64,000 nucleotides of DNA from Bacillus infantis NRRL B-14911 (GCF_000473245.1 NC_022524.1:4441501-4505500); one strand, 5' to 3'; positions 17,277-26,605 are shown, counted from the first letter of the stretch. Numbers and translations: made by a program. The notes: generated by a model not told the origin, from the letters alone.

Positions 17277-18791
17277 TCACCCTCCCATTCCTGGCAAAAT
17301 CGTTTCCAGCACCGGCTGGAGCGGCGCGCTGATGGCGAGCGGATACACGCCGATCAGGACAATGGCTCCAACCAGGAGCACCGCCGGCATCATTTCCAAC
17401 GCTTTTAGGTCCGTAACATTCCCATAGTCGGACCTCGCTTCTCCGAACGTCACTCCAAGGACCGCCCTCAGAAGATAGACAGCTGTCAGAATGATGCCCA
17501 GTGCGGCAACAGCAGCTACCGCTGGCCGGTTTTCAAAGAGGCCGAGAAAGGCCATGAATTCACTGATAAATCCGGACATGCCGGGCATGCCGAGCGAAGC
17601 CATCGCCCCGGCGAGCAGGAAGCCGGCCGCAAGCGGCATCTGCCGGGAAAGCCCGCCTAGCTTCTTGATGGATGAGGTCTCGACCCGCTCATATAAAGCT
17701 CCGACAAGATAGAACAAGAGCGCAGAAATAAGTCCGTGAGACACTACTTGAAAAATGGCCCCCTGTACGCCCGCTTCATTTAATGCGCCTAATCCGATTA
17801 GGACGATCCCCATATGGGAAATGGAAGAATAGGCAAGCACTTTCCTGAAATCATCCTGGATGAAAGCAAGGAATGCCCCATACAGGAGATTGACTGCACC
17901 CAGTATGCTAATCAGCAGGCCGAGCTGCTGGAATTGCTCCGGAAAAAATCCGAGGCCAAAGCGGATGAGGCCGAATGCCCCGATTTTCAAGAGGATGCCG
18001 GCATGCAGCATCACAACCGAGGCCGGCGCCTCAGCATGGACACGGACCATCCAGCTGTGAAGCGGAAAAATCGGCAGCTTGACGCCAAATGCAATCAGGA
18101 GGGCAATGAACAGCCCCAGCTTCAGCTCCTCAGAGAAAGGCGAAATGGCCTGTGCTCCTCCCTGCATGATGATTTGAAGCTCTTCCATATTGGCCGTTCC
18201 GGTTCTGGCAAATAAAACAATGAACACAATCAGCAGGATGGCTGAGCCTAGGCCATTGTAGATCAGAAAGCTGAAGGCAGCTTTTTCTTTTTCAAACAAT
18301 CCCCACTTTCCGATCAGGAAGAACATCGGGATGAGCGTTATCTCAAAAAACAGGAAGAATAAGAACAGATTTTCTGCTGCGAAAACGCCAAGCATCCCCG
18401 TTTCCAACAGAAGGAAAAGCATAAAATAACCTTTCCATTCTTTAGTGATCCGGAACGATGCAGCCGCAGCAAGCAAAGCAAGGAAGCTGGTGAGCAGGAT
18501 CATGATCATTGAGAAACCATCGGCCCCGAGTTCATAGCTAATTTTAAAATAATCGCCAACGAGATCAGGATGGCCAAACTGGATCCAGTCTGCCCTTTCA
18601 TCCATCTCTTCGAGCCCTGCTCCTGAATGGTATATAAAATAGGCAGCGAGGGCGAGTATGGCAGCCGGCAATGCTGCGGCCAAGCCTATCCACTTTATCG
18701 CCCTTTCTTTGGCTTTTGGCACAAATAGGAGCACAAGCAGCCCTGCTAACGGGGAGAATACCAGCACAGATAGATAATAAGGAAATGTCAT
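17277..18791 (-). CDS. nuoM: Complex I subunit NuoM
   Basis: 504 residues, a second antiporter-like proton-channel subunit. Conserved pieces are LLLETGMLGVFAAENLFLFFLFFEITLIPMFF, cut here as GVFAAENLFLFF and FEITLIPMFFLIGKWG (key Glu in helix 5), and KLPIFPLHSWMVRVHAEAP (about 239-257), the broken helix with its channel Lys. The start overlaps the nuoL stop by 4 bp, indicating translational coupling. Length is in the family range. Confidence 0.95.
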   Translation of the reverse strand: MTFPYYLSVLVFSPLAGLLVLLFVPKAKERAIKWIGLAAALPAAILALAAYFIYHSGAGLEEMDERADWIQFGHPDLVGDYFKISYELGADGFSMIMILLTSFLALLAAAASFRITKEWKGYFMLFLLLETGMLGVFAAENLFLFFLFFEITLIPMFFLIGKWGLFEKEKAAFSFLIYNGLGSAILLIVFIVLFARTGTANMEELQIIMQGGAQAISPFSEELKLGLFIALLIAFGVKLPIFPLHSWMVRVHAEAPASVVMLHAGILLKIGAFGLIRFGLGFFPEQFQQLGLLISILGAVNLLYGAFLAFIQDDFRKVLAYSSISHMGIVLIGLGALNEAGVQGAIFQVVSHGLISALLFYLVGALYERVETSSIKKLGGLSRQMPLAAGFLLAGAMASLGMPGMSGFISEFMAFLGLFENRPAVAAVAALGIILTAVYLLRAVLGVTFGEARSDYGNVTDLKALEMMPAVLLVGAIVLIGVYPLAISAPLQPVLETILPGMGG

Positions 18792-20653
18792 TTAAAGAAC
18801 CCCCCTGTCAAAGCAAATACAGCTGTCAGGATAGCAAGGCCAATAAAGGCGGCCGCCCCATATGTCTGTACCTGTCCATCCTGGAGCCTGGAGCCTGCTT
18901 TTCCAAGGCTCTGCACCGCAGAACCGATTCCCTTTACGGCTCCTTCTACAATGAAAGCTTCAATATAATGAAGGAAAAGACTGAACACCTTCATTCCCTG
19001 TACAATGCTGAGCCGGTAAAATTCGTCCACATAAAATTTGTTCAGCAGGATGCTGTGGGCAGAAGGCATATAGCTGCTGAGCCAGGTGCGCGATACCGTC
19101 CTCCTGCCGTACATCAGCCAGGCAAGAAGGATGCCGGCAAGTGAAACCGCAGTCGCTGCAATCATGATCCAGACAGGCGCTTCAATATGGCCATGCCCTA
19201 ACAAATCATTGCCCTCTGCCAGCCAGTCGCCCAGGAAGGTACCGAACCAAGGGGTATTCACATAGCCTGCAATAATAGCCAGTACTCCCAGCACTAACAT
19301 CGGGAAGGTCATCACACCCGGTGATTCATGAACACTATCTGTTTTTGTACGAGGTTCTCCGGCAAAAACCATGAAGAACAGCCTGAACATATAGAAAGCG
19401 GTAAAAAAGGCGGCAAGCAGTGCGAGCCAGAACAGGACCGTATTTCCGTGCACCCAGGCAGACGCCAGTATTTCATCTTTGCTGAAGAAGCCTGAAAAAA
19501 GCGGAACCCCGCTGATGGAAAGCGTCCCGATCAAAAACAGCGGACCGGTCAGCTTCATTTTTTTCCATAAGCCGCCCATTTTCTCGATATCCTGTGTATG
19601 GACTGCATGGATGACGCTCCCTGCCGCAAGGAAAAGAAGCGCTTTGAAAAAGGCATGTGTCATCAGGTGGAACACCCCGGCCGTGTAGCCGGCCGAGCCG
19701 AGGGCAAGCATCATATAGCCGAGCTGACTGACTGTCGAATAAGCGAGCACCCTTTTAATATCCGTCTGGACAAGACCGATGAGGGCGGCAAATACCGCCG
19801 TCCCTCCCCCAATGGCTGCGACGGTGAATAATGCTGTTTCACTGGCTGCAAATAGAGGGAAAAGCGCAGCAACCAGATACACACCAGCTGCCACCATTGT
19901 TGCAGCGTGGATGAGTGCAGAAACCGGGGTCGGCCCCTCCATCGCATCGGGAAGCCATGTATGGAGCGGGAATTGTCCTGATTTTCCTACTGCTCCGATA
20001 AAGATAAGGATCGCTGTCAGCGTGATCATCCCTTCAGAGATGGCACCTTCCGCGACAGCAGCAAAAATCTCGTCGTACTCAAAGCTTCCTGTCTGCCAGA
20101 AAAGCAATATAAGTCCGATCAGGAGGCCGACATCGCCGATCCTTGTCATGATGAAGGCTTTCTTGGCAGCCTGCTTTGCTTCATTTTTGTAAAAATAGAA
20201 GCCGATCAGCAGAAAGGAGCCTAGACCAACGAGCTCCCAGAAAATATAGGTCTGCAGGAGGTTGGGCGAGAGGACCAGGCCAAGCATGGCAAAGGTGAAA
20301 AGCCCAAGGTACGCGTAAAAGATATGGAATCTTCCGTCCCCGTGCATATACCCTTTTGAATACATATGTACAAGAAAACTTACCAGAGACACAATGATCA
20401 GCATTAATGCGTTCAATTGATTGACTTCATACCCCGCTGTGATCTGCAGTCCGCCGATCTTGAGCCAGATTCCTTCCGCCTTGAAACTCGGGGAGGCAAA
20501 TCTGTCAAACAGGACGAACAGGGATAACACAAAGGAGGCAAGGCTTAAGATCATCCCGATATAGGCGCTCGCTTCCTTGAGCCTCCTGCCGAAAAGCAGG
20601 AGTATGACAAATGATAACAGCGGGAACAGCGGTATGATCCATGCACTTTCCAT
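18788..20653 (-). CDS. nuoL: Complex I subunit NuoL
   Basis: 621 residues, the largest antiporter-like subunit, with the long lateral helix at its C-terminal end that ties the membrane arm together. Markers are FWELVGLGSFLLIGFYFYK (helix 5 with Glu) and KSGQFPLHTWLPDAMEGPTP (about 231-250). I placed the start at the ATG giving MESAWIIPLFPLLSF. AAGGGG lies 13 nt before it, and a TTG one codon upstream would be better spaced, so the exact start is uncertain by one or two codons. There is a 140-bp gap to nuoK, larger than elsewhere in the operon. Confidence 0.94.
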   Translation of the reverse strand: MESAWIIPLFPLLSFVILLLFGRRLKEASAYIGMILSLASFVLSLFVLFDRFASPSFKAEGIWLKIGGLQITAGYEVNQLNALMLIIVSLVSFLVHMYSKGYMHGDGRFHIFYAYLGLFTFAMLGLVLSPNLLQTYIFWELVGLGSFLLIGFYFYKNEAKQAAKKAFIMTRIGDVGLLIGLILLFWQTGSFEYDEIFAAVAEGAISEGMITLTAILIFIGAVGKSGQFPLHTWLPDAMEGPTPVSALIHAATMVAAGVYLVAALFPLFAASETALFTVAAIGGGTAVFAALIGLVQTDIKRVLAYSTVSQLGYMMLALGSAGYTAGVFHLMTHAFFKALLFLAAGSVIHAVHTQDIEKMGGLWKKMKLTGPLFLIGTLSISGVPLFSGFFSKDEILASAWVHGNTVLFWLALLAAFFTAFYMFRLFFMVFAGEPRTKTDSVHESPGVMTFPMLVLGVLAIIAGYVNTPWFGTFLGDWLAEGNDLLGHGHIEAPVWIMIAATAVSLAGILLAWLMYGRRTVSRTWLSSYMPSAHSILLNKFYVDEFYRLSIVQGMKVFSLFLHYIEAFIVEGAVKGIGSAVQSLGKAGSRLQDGQVQTYGAAAFIGLAILTAVFALTGGFFK

Positions 20654-20794
20654 CAATATCACGATCCCCTTTTGCACACCGCAAGCCGGCGTGCTGGATG
20701 GAGGCCAGCAGCAGTATCATTTTTTCTGCCGGGCACAGCCTCTTTCTATCTGCTTGTTCCGATCCAGCGGACATCCGCTGATTTTTCCTAAGAG

Positions 20795-21109
20795 CTAATG
20801 TTTCATCGTATCCATTTCATCGATGTTGACCGTCCTGCGGCTGCGGTAAAGAGAAATGAGGATGGCGAGGCCTACCGCCGCTTCCGCTGCAGCAACAGCT
20901 ATGGCAAATAAGGCGAATACCTGTCCTGTGATTGACGGGACCATCCCATATTTGCTGAACGCGACAAGATTGATATTGACCGCATTCAGCATCAGCTCAA
21001 TGGAAATGAGGACGATGACGGTATTCCGTTTCGTAAGGGCCCCGTATAGTCCGATGCAAAATAAGATGAGTGCCAGCGCGAGATAAGCTGAAACAGGTAC
21101 ACCTGTCAT
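20795..21109 (-). CDS. nuoK: Complex I subunit NuoK
   Basis: 104 residues with three membrane helices. The two conserved buried glutamates are in [19 protein letters not shown] (about 33-51) and [14 protein letters not shown] (about 71-84). These form part of the proton path next to NuoA and NuoJ. It overlaps the end of nuoJ by 4 bp. Length matches the family (100-105 aa). Confidence 0.95.
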   Translation of the reverse strand: MTGVPVSAYLALALILFCIGLYGALTKRNTVIVLISIELMLNAVNINLVAFSKYGMVPSITGQVFALFAIAVAAAEAAVGLAILISLYRSRRTVNIDEMDTMKH

Positions 21110-21630
21110 CTTCCATCCTCCTCCGTTTCCTCATCATCCTTCCTCGACAGGACAATGGCCCCGACTAAAGCGACCAGGAGCACCACTGATGTCAGTTCAA
21201 ACGGAATGACAAATTCGGAGAATAAGCTGATCCCGATTTGCTCTGTATTGTTTTCATGAAGCAGCACCTCCTGCTCCGGAAAATCCAGGTTGTAGATGCC
21301 GATATACACACTGAAGGCAAAGGCCAGGATCGCCAGAAATAATAGAATCCTGCGCAGTCGGCCGGCTTTCTGCCCGCTCTCGTCATGATGGCGGGTAAGC
21401 ATGATGCCAAACAGCATAATGATCGTGATGGCACCCGAGTAGATCAGCACCTGGACAACGGCAATGAATTCAGCAGACAAAAGGATATAAATGCCCGCTA
21501 TGCTGATAAAAGTAAAGACGAGCGCGACCACCATATGGACCACTTTTTCAAGGTTGATCAGCAGGATGCCCCCGGTCACTGCAGCGATGGCCAGCCCCAA
21601 AAAGGCAAGCAGCTCTCCTGTAAATGTCAT
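21106..21630 (-). CDS. nuoJ: Complex I subunit NuoJ
   Basis: 174 residues with five hydrophobic helices, including the conserved third one ([21 protein letters not shown], which contains the QxxxYxGAxxxLxLF pattern of the family). It belongs to the membrane domain beside NuoK and NuoA. The start overlaps the nuoI stop by 4 bp. The C-terminus is charged ([13 protein letters not shown]), a normal feature. Confidence 0.94.
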   Translation of the reverse strand: MTFTGELLAFLGLAIAAVTGGILLINLEKVVHMVVALVFTFISIAGIYILLSAEFIAVVQVLIYSGAITIIMLFGIMLTRHHDESGQKAGRLRRILLFLAILAFAFSVYIGIYNLDFPEQEVLLHENNTEQIGISLFSEFVIPFELTSVVLLVALVGAIVLSRKDDEETEEDGR

Positions 21631-22046
21631 GCTTTATTCACCTGCCGTATGTTTTCATCATTTTCATCAAGCCATTCAAGGTTTTTGAACAGCTCATCCC
21701 GGCTGTATTCTGCCAGCTCGAAGTTATTCGTCATGATGATTGCTTCTGTCGGGCATACCTCTGTACACAGGTCGCATAAAATGCAGATCTCGAAATTGAT
21801 GTCATAGGTGTCAATGATTTTCCCTTTTTTTGCAGGGTCAGGATGCTTCTTGCCTGTCAGCTGGATGCAGTCTGTCGGGCAGATATTGGCGCACTGATTG
21901 CAGACGATGCATTTTTCCGGATAGAATTTCTGGATGCCCCTGAACCGGTCCGGAAGCGGCAGCGGCTCTTTCGGATAATTATAGGTGACTTTTTTTCTTG
22001 CCAGATTACTAAGGGTATATTTGAGTCCCTTTGCCAGTCCCAGCAT
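21627..22046 (-). CDS. nuoI: Complex I subunit NuoI (two 4Fe-4S ferredoxin-type)
   Basis: 139 residues with two 4Fe-4S motifs: CIVCNQCANICPTDCIQ (about 48-64) and CILCDLCTEVCPTEAII (about 89-105). NuoI carries clusters N6a and N6b that pass electrons from the peripheral arm toward NuoB. As this operon lacks NuoE/F/G, NuoI may be the first electron-accepting subunit of the complex, as proposed for related ferredoxin-using enzymes. A 67-bp gap separates it from nuoH. Confidence 0.95.
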   Translation of the reverse strand: MLGLAKGLKYTLSNLARKKVTYNYPKEPLPLPDRFRGIQKFYPEKCIVCNQCANICPTDCIQLTGKKHPDPAKKGKIIDTYDINFEICILCDLCTEVCPTEAIIMTNNFELAEYSRDELFKNLEWLDENDENIRQVNKA

Positions 22047-22113
22047 GCTTTTTCACCCTTTCTATCAGTCTGGAATATAAGCGGCATTCCCGGCATCTGC
22101 GCCGGGCTGCATG

Positions 22114-23121
22114 TTAGAAGAATCTGATCAGCTCTTTAATGATCGCGGTCAGGAAGATATTTGCCAGGGCAGCCGGCAGCAGCACCTTCCAGCCGAACTC
22201 CATCAGCTGGTCGGCGCGTATGCGGGGGAAGGTGACCCTGAACCAGATGAGCAGGAAGACAACCAGGCTGAACTTAAGTGCAAACCAGACTGCTCCGGGA
22301 ATGAAGCCAAGGAATGGCAGCGGGAGCCAGCCTCCGAGAAACAGCACCGTGGTCAGGGAAGCCATTGCGAAAAAATACACATATTCCGCGAGCATGAAAA
22401 ATGCCCATCGAAACCCTGAATATTCCACATGGAAGCCGGCAACAAGCTCCGATTCCGCTTCCGGGAGATCAAAAGGCGCCCGGTTCAGCTCTGCTACTGA
22501 TGCGATGATGAAGATGATGAACGCCACCGGCTGCCAAATGATGAACCAGCCGCCCCGCTGAGCCTCGACTATTTCATTGAGATTCAGGCTCCCTGTCAGG
22601 AGTACGATACCGAGCACAGACATGACGAGAGGGATTTCATAGGAAATCATCTGTGCGGCCGCCCTCATGCCACCGAGGAGCGCGTATTTATTATTGGATG
22701 CCCATCCCCCGGTCACAATCCCGATCGTCGTCAAACCGGAGATGGCAATATAGTAGAGCAGCCCGACGCCAATGTCGGCGAACTGGAATTTATCCGTGAA
22801 CGGGATGACCGCCAGGACCATAAAGGCCGGCGTGAAGGCAATGACCGGTGCCAGGATGAACAGCGGACGGTCGGCCAGCTTCGGGATGGTGTCCTCTTTT
22901 ATCAGCAGCTTCAGCACGTCAGCCACTGTCTGCAGCAGGCCCCACCGCCCGCCGACCTGGTTCGGTCCCTGCCTGAGCTGCATAAAGCCCATTACTTTCC
23001 GTTCGGCCAGGATGGCATAGGTGACAAAACCTAGCACTACGAGCAAAAGGACCGCAGCGAGCGCGAAAAAGATGCCAAAGTTCAGAAGGCCAGGTTCTGA
23101 ACGGAGCAGTTCATTGACCAT
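22114..23121 (-). CDS. nuoH: Complex I subunit NuoH
   Basis: 335 residues with eight membrane helices. NuoH forms the heel of the membrane arm and part of the quinone chamber. Conserved blocks seen are AILAERKVMGFMQLRQGPNQVG (first loop, near residue 40), ELNRAPFDLPEAESELVAGF (about 208-227, the acidic quinone-site loop) and RADQLMEFGWKVLLPAALAN near the C-terminus. It overlaps nuoD by 1 bp. Confidence 0.96.
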   Translation of the reverse strand: MVNELLRSEPGLLNFGIFFALAAVLLLVVLGFVTYAILAERKVMGFMQLRQGPNQVGGRWGLLQTVADVLKLLIKEDTIPKLADRPLFILAPVIAFTPAFMVLAVIPFTDKFQFADIGVGLLYYIAISGLTTIGIVTGGWASNNKYALLGGMRAAAQMISYEIPLVMSVLGIVLLTGSLNLNEIVEAQRGGWFIIWQPVAFIIFIIASVAELNRAPFDLPEAESELVAGFHVEYSGFRWAFFMLAEYVYFFAMASLTTVLFLGGWLPLPFLGFIPGAVWFALKFSLVVFLLIWFRVTFPRIRADQLMEFGWKVLLPAALANIFLTAIIKELIRFF

Positions 23122-24221
23122 CAGCCGTCCACCTCCCCTAGTACAATATCAATCGCTCCTAAAATAGCAATCAGATTTGCGATATTCTCCCCCTCCAGGA
23201 GCTTGGGAAGAATCTGCAGATTATAGAAGGATGGCCTTCTGAATTTCAGGCGGTACGGCTCTTTTTTCCCGTTGCTGGCAATATAGCAGCCAATCTCGCC
23301 GCGTGGCGATTCAATCCTTACGAAGGCTTCACCCTTCGGCGCTTTGATGATTTTCGGAACCTTTGCTATGAAGTCCCCAGCCTGAGGAAATTGCTCTGCG
23401 GCCTGCTCCAGTATTTTAAGAGACTCTTCTATTTCCTCAAGGCGGCAATGATAGCGGGCCCAGGCATCCCCGCCTTCCCGGACAGGCACATCGAATTGGA
23501 AGCGGTCATAGATGGAGTATGGTTCATCCTTGCGGAGATCCCATTTGACGCCTGTACACCTAAGATTGGCGCCGCTCAGCGAATAGCTGAGGGCTTCCTC
23601 TTTCGTGTAGGTGCCCACTCCTTTTACACGGTTCATGAAAATTTCATTTCCTGTGACAAGATCGTGATAGCCTTTCAGCTGCTCCCTCATGTAAGGGACA
23701 AATTCTTTGACCTTTTCGATCCAGCCTTCCGGGGCATCCCATTTAACGCCTCCGACACGCATATAGTTAAAGGTCAGCCTGGCACCGCACAGCTCGTTGA
23801 GCATATTGATGATCATTTCCCGTTCGCGGAAGGCATACAGGAACGGGCTAACCGCCCCGATATCGAGCAGATAGGTTCCCCACCATACGAGATGGCTTGC
23901 AATTCTGCCGAGCTCCATCGAGATCACGCGAAGGTATTCGGCCCGCTCCGGGATTTCGATGTTCATCATCGTTTCCACTGCATGGACAATCACATAGTTA
24001 TTCGTCATGGCAGCAAGATAGTCCATCCTGTCTGTATAAGGGATGATTTGCGTATACTGAAGATTTTCTGCCAGCTTTTCTGTACCTCTGTGCAGGTAGC
24101 CGATGACAGGCTTCGCTTCTTTAATGATTTCTCCGTCTATTTTGAGGACGAGCCTGAAAACACCGTGTGTACTGGGGTGCTGCGGCCCGACATTCAGGAG
24201 CATTTCCTCTGTTCGCAGCAT
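23121..24221 (-). CDS. nuoD: Complex I subunit NuoD (49-kDa type)
   Basis: 366 residues, related to the large subunit of NiFe hydrogenases but without the metal cysteines. It opens with NVGPQHPSTHGVFRLVLKIDGE (the quinone-site His is in PSTHG) and continues with GYLHRGTEKLAE, RMDYLAAMTNNY and the C-terminal IANLIAILGAIDIVLGEVDG. It forms the quinone pocket with NuoB. NuoD is a separate gene from NuoC here, 4 bp downstream, unlike the fused NuoCD of enterobacteria. Confidence 0.96.
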   Translation of the reverse strand: MLRTEEMLLNVGPQHPSTHGVFRLVLKIDGEIIKEAKPVIGYLHRGTEKLAENLQYTQIIPYTDRMDYLAAMTNNYVIVHAVETMMNIEIPERAEYLRVISMELGRIASHLVWWGTYLLDIGAVSPFLYAFREREMIINMLNELCGARLTFNYMRVGGVKWDAPEGWIEKVKEFVPYMREQLKGYHDLVTGNEIFMNRVKGVGTYTKEEALSYSLSGANLRCTGVKWDLRKDEPYSIYDRFQFDVPVREGGDAWARYHCRLEEIEESLKILEQAAEQFPQAGDFIAKVPKIIKAPKGEAFVRIESPRGEIGCYIASNGKKEPYRLKFRRPSFYNLQILPKLLEGENIANLIAILGAIDIVLGEVDG

Positions 24222-24224
24222 CGG

Positions 24225-25637
24225 CTACACCTCCACATCATAGGGTTCATAATCTTTTCGGAGCGGATGGCCGACCCATTCTTCCCCGAGCATGATCCGG
24301 TACAAGCCTGGATGACCCTTGAAGCTGATGCCGAGCAGGTCATATGCCTCGCACTCCGGCCAATTCGCCCCCGCCCATAAAGGAGCCAGCGATTCAATAG
24401 CAGGGTCTGAACGGTCTATCTTTGTTTTCAATGCCACCGTCTGGCGGTTTTTATAAGAATACAAATGTACATAGACCTCCATATGGGTTTCAAAGTCAGT
24501 ACCGTGGAGCTCGGAAAGATAGTCAAAGCCCAGCTGCTCGTTATAGCGCAGGAACTCTGCAATCTTGAAATATGTATCCTGCCTTGCGACAAGAGTCGGA
24601 ACATCCTTCGAAAGCCTATTAATATAGGAGTCTTCCAATACGTCCCCTCCGAGATGTTCTTCAATTACCTGGTTGTACAGATCAAGGAAAGGCTGGTTTA
24701 CGGAAGGCTTCTGTTCTGCTTCAGGCTCTGCGGCCGGCTTTGCGCCTGAAGCAGATCTTGCTTTGGCTGCTGCTGCGGCTTTCGCCTTGGCCGCGGCAAT
24801 CGCTTTTGCTTTTTCATCATCAGCGCCGGCTCCTGAAGCTTTCGCGGCAGCAGCGGCTTTTGCTTTGGCTGCTGCCGCTGCCTTCGCCTTAGCGGCTGCA
24901 ATAGCTTTTGCCTTTTCGTCATCTGTACCAGACTCACCGGCTTGCTTTGCCATAGCTGCCGCTTTTGCCTTTGCCGCGGCGGCTGCCTTGGCTTTTGAAG
25001 CGGCTGCGGCTTTTTTCTTGGCAAGATCCTCGTCCCCTGCTGCTTCCCCTCCTGATTCCTGTTCCTTTGCTTTCATTTTGGCGAGGGCTGCGGCCTTTGC
25101 TTTGGCTGCTGCGGCGGCTTTCTTTTTGGCAAGATCATCTTCCGGCTCATCTGGAGCAGAGGCCTCTGTCTGAGCTTCCTGTTCCTTGGCTTTCTTTTTA
25201 GCAAGGGCTGCGGCCTTCGCTTTGGCTGCTGCGGCTGCCTTTTTCTTCGCCAGGTCATCTTCTTGAGATTCCTCTGGAGTTGGGGTCTCTGTCCCGGCTT
25301 CCTGTTCCTTGGCTTTCTTTTTAGCAAGGGCTGCGGCCTTCGCTTTGGCTGCTGCAGCTGCCTTTTTCTTCGCCAGGTCATCTTCTTGAGGTTCTTCTGG
25401 AGTTGGGGTCTCTGTATCGGCTTCCTGTTCCTTGGCTTTTCTTTTCGCTAAAGCTGCGGCTTTTGCCTCGGCTGCTGCGGCGGCTTTTTTCTTCGCCAGG
25501 TCTTCCTCTTGATTTGGAGCTTCTTTTAGTTCAGCCTGTTCAGCTGCCCGCTTTTCTTCAAGCCGCTTTTTGGCGATTGCTTTGGCCTTTTCTGCTGCCT
25601 CTTTCTTCAGCTGCTCTTTATCCTTTTCATCGCCCAT
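24225..25637 (-). CDS. nuoC: Complex I subunit NuoC (30-kDa type) with a long Lys/Ala/Glu-rich N-terminal extension
   Basis: 470 residues, of which only about 315-470 form the 30-kDa domain (VARQDTYFKIAEFLRYNEQL, HGTDFETHMEVYVHLYS, ECEAYDLLGISFKGHPGLYRI and RIMLGEEWVGHPLRKDYEP). NuoC helps hold the peripheral arm. The first 310 residues are low-complexity, with a repeat of about 41 residues (DLAKKKAAAAAKAKAAALAK followed by a KEQEA..TETPTPEE linker) at residues 46, 87, 128 and 168, and shorter degenerate units to about 300. The extension is strongly helical and highly charged. Similar extensions occur in some Bacillaceae NuoC proteins, and their role is unknown. The start is taken at MGDEKDKEQL, 4 bp after nuoB. 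Confidence 0.93.
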   Translation of the reverse strand: MGDEKDKEQLKKEAAEKAKAIAKKRLEEKRAAEQAELKEAPNQEEDLAKKKAAAAAEAKAAALAKRKAKEQEADTETPTPEEPQEDDLAKKKAAAAAKAKAAALAKKKAKEQEAGTETPTPEESQEDDLAKKKAAAAAKAKAAALAKKKAKEQEAQTEASAPDEPEDDLAKKKAAAAAKAKAAALAKMKAKEQESGGEAAGDEDLAKKKAAAASKAKAAAAAKAKAAAMAKQAGESGTDDEKAKAIAAAKAKAAAAAKAKAAAAAKASGAGADDEKAKAIAAAKAKAAAAAKARSASGAKPAAEPEAEQKPSVNQPFLDLYNQVIEEHLGGDVLEDSYINRLSKDVPTLVARQDTYFKIAEFLRYNEQLGFDYLSELHGTDFETHMEVYVHLYSYKNRQTVALKTKIDRSDPAIESLAPLWAGANWPECEAYDLLGISFKGHPGLYRIMLGEEWVGHPLRKDYEPYDVEV

Positions 25638-25641
25638 AAGC

Positions 25642-26154
25642 CTAGATCACCCGCTTCCCGGTCTTTGCTTCATATCGGATTTTTTCCTTCAGCTTGTTGA
25701 TTCCGTAAATCAGGGCTGCCGGATTTGGCGGACAGCCCGGTATGTATACATCCACCGGAACAATCTGGTCAACGCCTTTTACAACTGAATAGGACTTTAC
25801 ATATGGCCCTCCTGCAGTTGCACATGAACCCATGGCAATGACCCATTTAGGCTCAGGCATCTGATCATACAGGCGGCGGACAATCGGAGCCATCTTCTTT
25901 GTGACGGTACCGGATACGATCATGACGTCCGATTGGCGCGGCGAGGTACGGAAAAATGAGCCGAACCGGTCCAGGTCATAGTGGGAGGAACCTACCCCCA
26001 TCATTTCAATTGCACAGCAGGCGAGCCCGAAGGTCATAGGCCATAATGAGTTGCTTCTGGCCCAGGCTTTGATTTGTTCAAGGGTGGCCATAAATACGTT
26101 CCTCTGCAGTTCCTGCATTTCTTCTGGTGTGATATTCTCAAGCTTTAAGTCCAT
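25642..26154 (-). CDS. nuoB: Complex I subunit NuoB (cluster N2)
   Basis: 170 residues. The four cysteines that hold the terminal cluster N2 are visible: the adjacent pair in [12 protein letters not shown] (about 45-46), one in [11 protein letters not shown] and one in YIPGCPPNP. NuoB passes electrons from the cluster chain to quinone bound between NuoB and NuoD. I chose the start [12 protein letters not shown], seven codons into the longest open frame, because GAAGGTG lies just before it and the length then fits. It overlaps the end of nuoA by 10 bp. Confidence 0.96.
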   Translation of the reverse strand: MDLKLENITPEEMQELQRNVFMATLEQIKAWARSNSLWPMTFGLACCAIEMMGVGSSHYDLDRFGSFFRTSPRQSDVMIVSGTVTKKMAPIVRRLYDQMPEPKWVIAMGSCATAGGPYVKSYSVVKGVDQIVPVDVYIPGCPPNPAALIYGINKLKEKIRYEAKTGKRVI

Positions 26155-26519
26155 TTGAGCACCTTCTTCTTCCATGCGTAGATTAGTCCGATGACCAGCA
26201 TGATGGTAAAAATGAGCATTTCAATCAGGGCAAATATTCCGAGTTTTTCATAGGCGACGGCCCAGGGGTATAAAAATACGGTTTCAACATCGAAGATGAC
26301 AAACATGAGGGCAAAAATATAATAGCGGACATTGAACTGCACCCTTGAATCATGGAATGGTTCAATTCCGCTTTCATATGTGGTGTACTTTGCTTCTGAC
26401 GGCTTGCTGGGGCGAAGGAGCTTTCCCATGAATAATGCGACCACTGGAAGCAGGACACCTAGACATAGAAATACGAAGACAATCAGATAGTTATTTTGGT
26501 ATAAGTTCAGCAAATCCAT
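26145..26519 (-). CDS. nuoA: Complex I subunit NuoA
   Basis: 124 residues with three membrane helices and the conserved loop [24 protein letters not shown], containing ESG and the Cys-replaced position, followed by [20 protein letters not shown] with the acidic D/E pair. NuoA links the membrane arm with the quinone site. It is the first gene of the 11-gene operon. GGGAGG lies 8 nt before the ATG and a good sigma-A promoter is about 55 bp upstream. Confidence 0.96.
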   Translation of the reverse strand: MDLLNLYQNNYLIVFVFLCLGVLLPVVALFMGKLLRPSKPSEAKYTTYESGIEPFHDSRVQFNVRYYIFALMFVIFDVETVFLYPWAVAYEKLGIFALIEMLIFTIMLVIGLIYAWKKKVLKWT

Positions 26520-26563
26520 GTCTTTTCCTCCCGAAACATATGAATTTTCAAAACTTTTAGAAA

Positions 26564-26605
26564 TGTAATCGTTATCATTATAGCATCGTTGGTTTTTACT
26601 GTCGA
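26564..26605 (-). promoter_or_regulatory. Sigma-A promoter of the nuo operon with an overlapping Fur-type box
   Basis: Minus strand: -35 TCGACA (26600-26605), 17-nt spacer, -10 TATAAT (26577-26582). The 19-mer beginning at the -10 (26564-26582, TATAATGATAACGATTACA) agrees with the classical Fur consensus GATAATGATAATCATTATC at 14 of 19 positions. The promoter call is strong. The operator reading is a hypothesis (see findings). Confidence 0.75.

Noticed and set aside
23391-24380. 329-codon plus-strand frame opposite nuoD and the end of nuoC
   Set aside because: Antisense artefact. The minus strand encodes well-conserved NuoD and NuoC residues.
24673-25173. Long Ala-rich frames opposite and beside the repeat part of nuoC
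   Set aside because: They result from the repetitive GC-rich code of the Lys/Ala extension. The minus-strand frame continues into the real 30-kDa domain.
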